From the NCBI GenBank assembly GCA_943326825.2, contig CALPUT020000106.1:1-7792 (forward strand): 7,792 bases of DNA, in the 5' to 3' direction. The stretch comes from Chryseobacterium gleum. Lineage in GTDB: Bacteria; Bacteroidota; Bacteroidia; Flavobacteriales_D; Crocinitomicaceae. Below the pieces are notes generated by a model. The model had not been told where the DNA came from and ran no database searches. It was given only the letters and a program-made list of their open reading frames with translations. Below, piece by piece: positions 6,651-7,792 of the stretch. Within the stretch, counting starts at the first letter, position 1; each line of letters starts with the position of its first letter. A program made the translations under genes and the position numbers.

Positions 6651-7696
6651 TTAATTTGAATAGGTTGAATAAACAGCTTTCTATAAAAAGAAAATCTATC
6701 AATTAATAACAATTGAAGCAAACTTAAAAATTTTGAAAATAATTTACTTCTATTTTGCTTAAAATATAATTTTGAAGAAAGAAATAAAAACAAATTCGAT
6801 GGAGTGAAGGTTACAGGTTCAATTTCATTAAATTTCACTAATTGATCATCAAAAACTGAATTTTCAATAATTTTTTCACCTCTCCATTCAGTATCGAATA
6901 TAATATTTTTAGAAAAAGAAATAAAATGTTGATCAATAAATTCAACTAATTCATAAGCTGATTTACAGTTAGCAAAAGTTAAATTATATTTCTGAAAAGT
7001 GGGCATTAATCTTTTAAGAAAAATATATTTATAAACCAATTTTTCATCAATTTTTTCATTATAAAAATAATATGCACATGGAATAGCTAAATGTACAGAA
7101 GTATATGCTAAATTGATTTCTTTATACTGAGGAATTTGTAAAATACTTGAACAAAAATCTAATATTTTCGAAGGTGTAGCTACAAAATAGAAATCTGCCA
7201 AAGAATTTTTTGCAAAATAAGAAATAGAAATTTTATTTTCGCGATAAAATTCACTTTGACTTCGATGTTCTTCAATTAATAGTTTAAGATTTACAAATTG
7301 ATCTGTTCTGATTTTTATAATATAAGACTCATCTGCTAAACCATTTAAAAATTCAGCACCTTTTTGAATTGATGAAAATTGTTTCAAAAGACCTATTTGT
7401 CCATTTGGATGAGCTTGATTAATATATGATTGTGTAGTATCTTTAGATTTTAAGATATGAAAATTATTACTCGTCTGAATTTGATTAATTTCAATTGATT
7501 CTGATTCCCAAGTTGATAAAATAACGTGTTCAAATAAATAACTAAATTCAGATAAAATTCTATTAATATTCGGAATACAATTATATTCTACAGTTTTAGG
7601 TATTTTTTTCTTGTTTAAATCATATTCCAAATAGGAAGCTCCTGTAATTCCATTTGATATTATTGGCCCTTGAATAATTAGTGAATATTTTCTCAT
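6647..7696 (-). CDS. WavE-family glycosyltransferase
   Basis: This 349-residue protein matches the WavE lipopolysaccharide-synthesis family, predicted GT-A glycosyltransferases first named from the Vibrio cholerae LPS core locus. Visible family motifs are LIIQGPI (6-12) at the N-terminus, VILSTWE (58-64), GQIGLLKQFSSIQKG (99-113, where relatives often have an NRQ-type helix), KIRTDQF (128-134), the likely donor/metal site, and SLADFYFVATPSKILDF (165-181). It should transfer a sugar or phospho-sugar during glycan assembly on the cytoplasmic side. The C-terminus (about 300-349) is rich in Phe, Leu and Lys (FLFLSSKLYFKQNRSKLFSK), suggesting peripheral membrane contact. The ATG overlaps the stop of the gene upstream (ATGA, 7693-7696), and its own stop overlaps the kinase-fusion start (6647-6650). 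By eye it is more AT-rich than alaS. Activity and linkage are not predictable. Confidence 0.83.
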   Translation of the reverse strand: MRKYSLIIQGPIISNGITGASYLEYDLNKKKIPKTVEYNCIPNINRILSEFSYLFEHVILSTWESESIEINQIQTSNNFHILKSKDTTQSYINQAHPNGQIGLLKQFSSIQKGAEFLNGLADESYIIKIRTDQFVNLKLLIEEHRSQSEFYRENKISISYFAKNSLADFYFVATPSKILDFCSSILQIPQYKEINLAYTSVHLAIPCAYYFYNEKIDEKLVYKYIFLKRLMPTFQKYNLTFANCKSAYELVEFIDQHFISFSKNIIFDTEWRGEKIIENSVFDDQLVKFNEIEPVTFTPSNLFLFLSSKLYFKQNRSKLFSKFLSLLQLLLIDRFSFYRKLFIQPIQIK

Positions 7697-7792
7697 TTAG
7701 ACTTCAATATATATTTGTTAAGAAAAACATTTACTTCTTCAATAATTTTAAATCGATAACTAAGAAAAGAAAATAAAATGAGAATCAAGAAC
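7693..7792 (-). CDS. C-terminal end of an upstream gene, unidentified (5' end outside window)
   Basis: On the minus strand a frame is open from the window edge to a TGA at 7693-7695, giving 32 residues that begin FLILILFSFLSYRFKIIEE and end YILKSK. The TGA overlaps the WavE start codon as ATGA, the same junction used elsewhere in this cluster, and this is the main reason for calling it a real gene end. The hydrophobic stretch followed by a basic, charged tail suggests the end of an integral membrane protein. In this context a flippase (Wzx) or polymerase (Wzy) would be plausible, but nothing in the 32 residues identifies it. Confidence 0.6.
   Translation of the reverse strand, partial: FLILILFSFLSYRFKIIEEVNVFLNKYILKSK

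Overview
This AT-rich window (about 30% G+C by eye) looks like a chromosomal surface-polysaccharide locus from a member of the Bacteroidota, most likely a flavobacterium. The grounds are the base composition, the absence of Shine-Dalgarno sequences ahead of the starts, a candidate TAnnTTTG-type -7 promoter box, and the character of the alaS C-terminus. The genus cannot be resolved from the sequence alone.

Plus-strand side (1-1815): the 3' end of alaS (alanyl-tRNA synthetase), with its C-terminal coiled coil and glycine-rich DHHA1 domain. It is followed after three bases by a 423-residue GT4-type glycosyltransferase. These two genes appear to be one transcription unit and form the housekeeping flank of the locus.

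Minus-strand side (1812-7792): polysaccharide genes read from right to left. Upstream to downstream they are: the last 32 codons of a gene of unknown function with a hydrophobic stretch; a WavE-family glycosyltransferase; a 536-residue fusion of a degenerate nucleotidyltransferase-like domain with a choline-kinase/aminoglycoside-phosphotransferase-like domain; a 127-residue cap-less HAD phosphatase of the EcbF/BcbF capsule type; and a 245-residue sugar-phosphate-type nucleotidyltransferase. A 328-base non-coding gap (3587-3914) follows, with a candidate promoter. It leads into a second small unit holding a class I SAM methyltransferase and a GT4 glycosyltransferase. The last gene ends tail-to-tail with the plus-strand glycosyltransferase, sharing TTAA at 1812-1815.

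How the genes may work together (inference): the nucleotidyltransferase, HAD phosphatase and kinase fusion look like a small pathway that phosphorylates, dephosphorylates and nucleotide-activates a small polyol, alcohol or sugar. That product would be added to a capsule or O-antigen-like glycan. The WavE and two GT4 enzymes would assemble the glycan and the methyltransferase would modify it. The substrate cannot be read from the sequence. Four minus-strand junctions are 4-base ATGA overlaps, which suggests tight translational coupling within each unit. No RNA genes, CRISPR arrays or recognisable mobile elements were seen.
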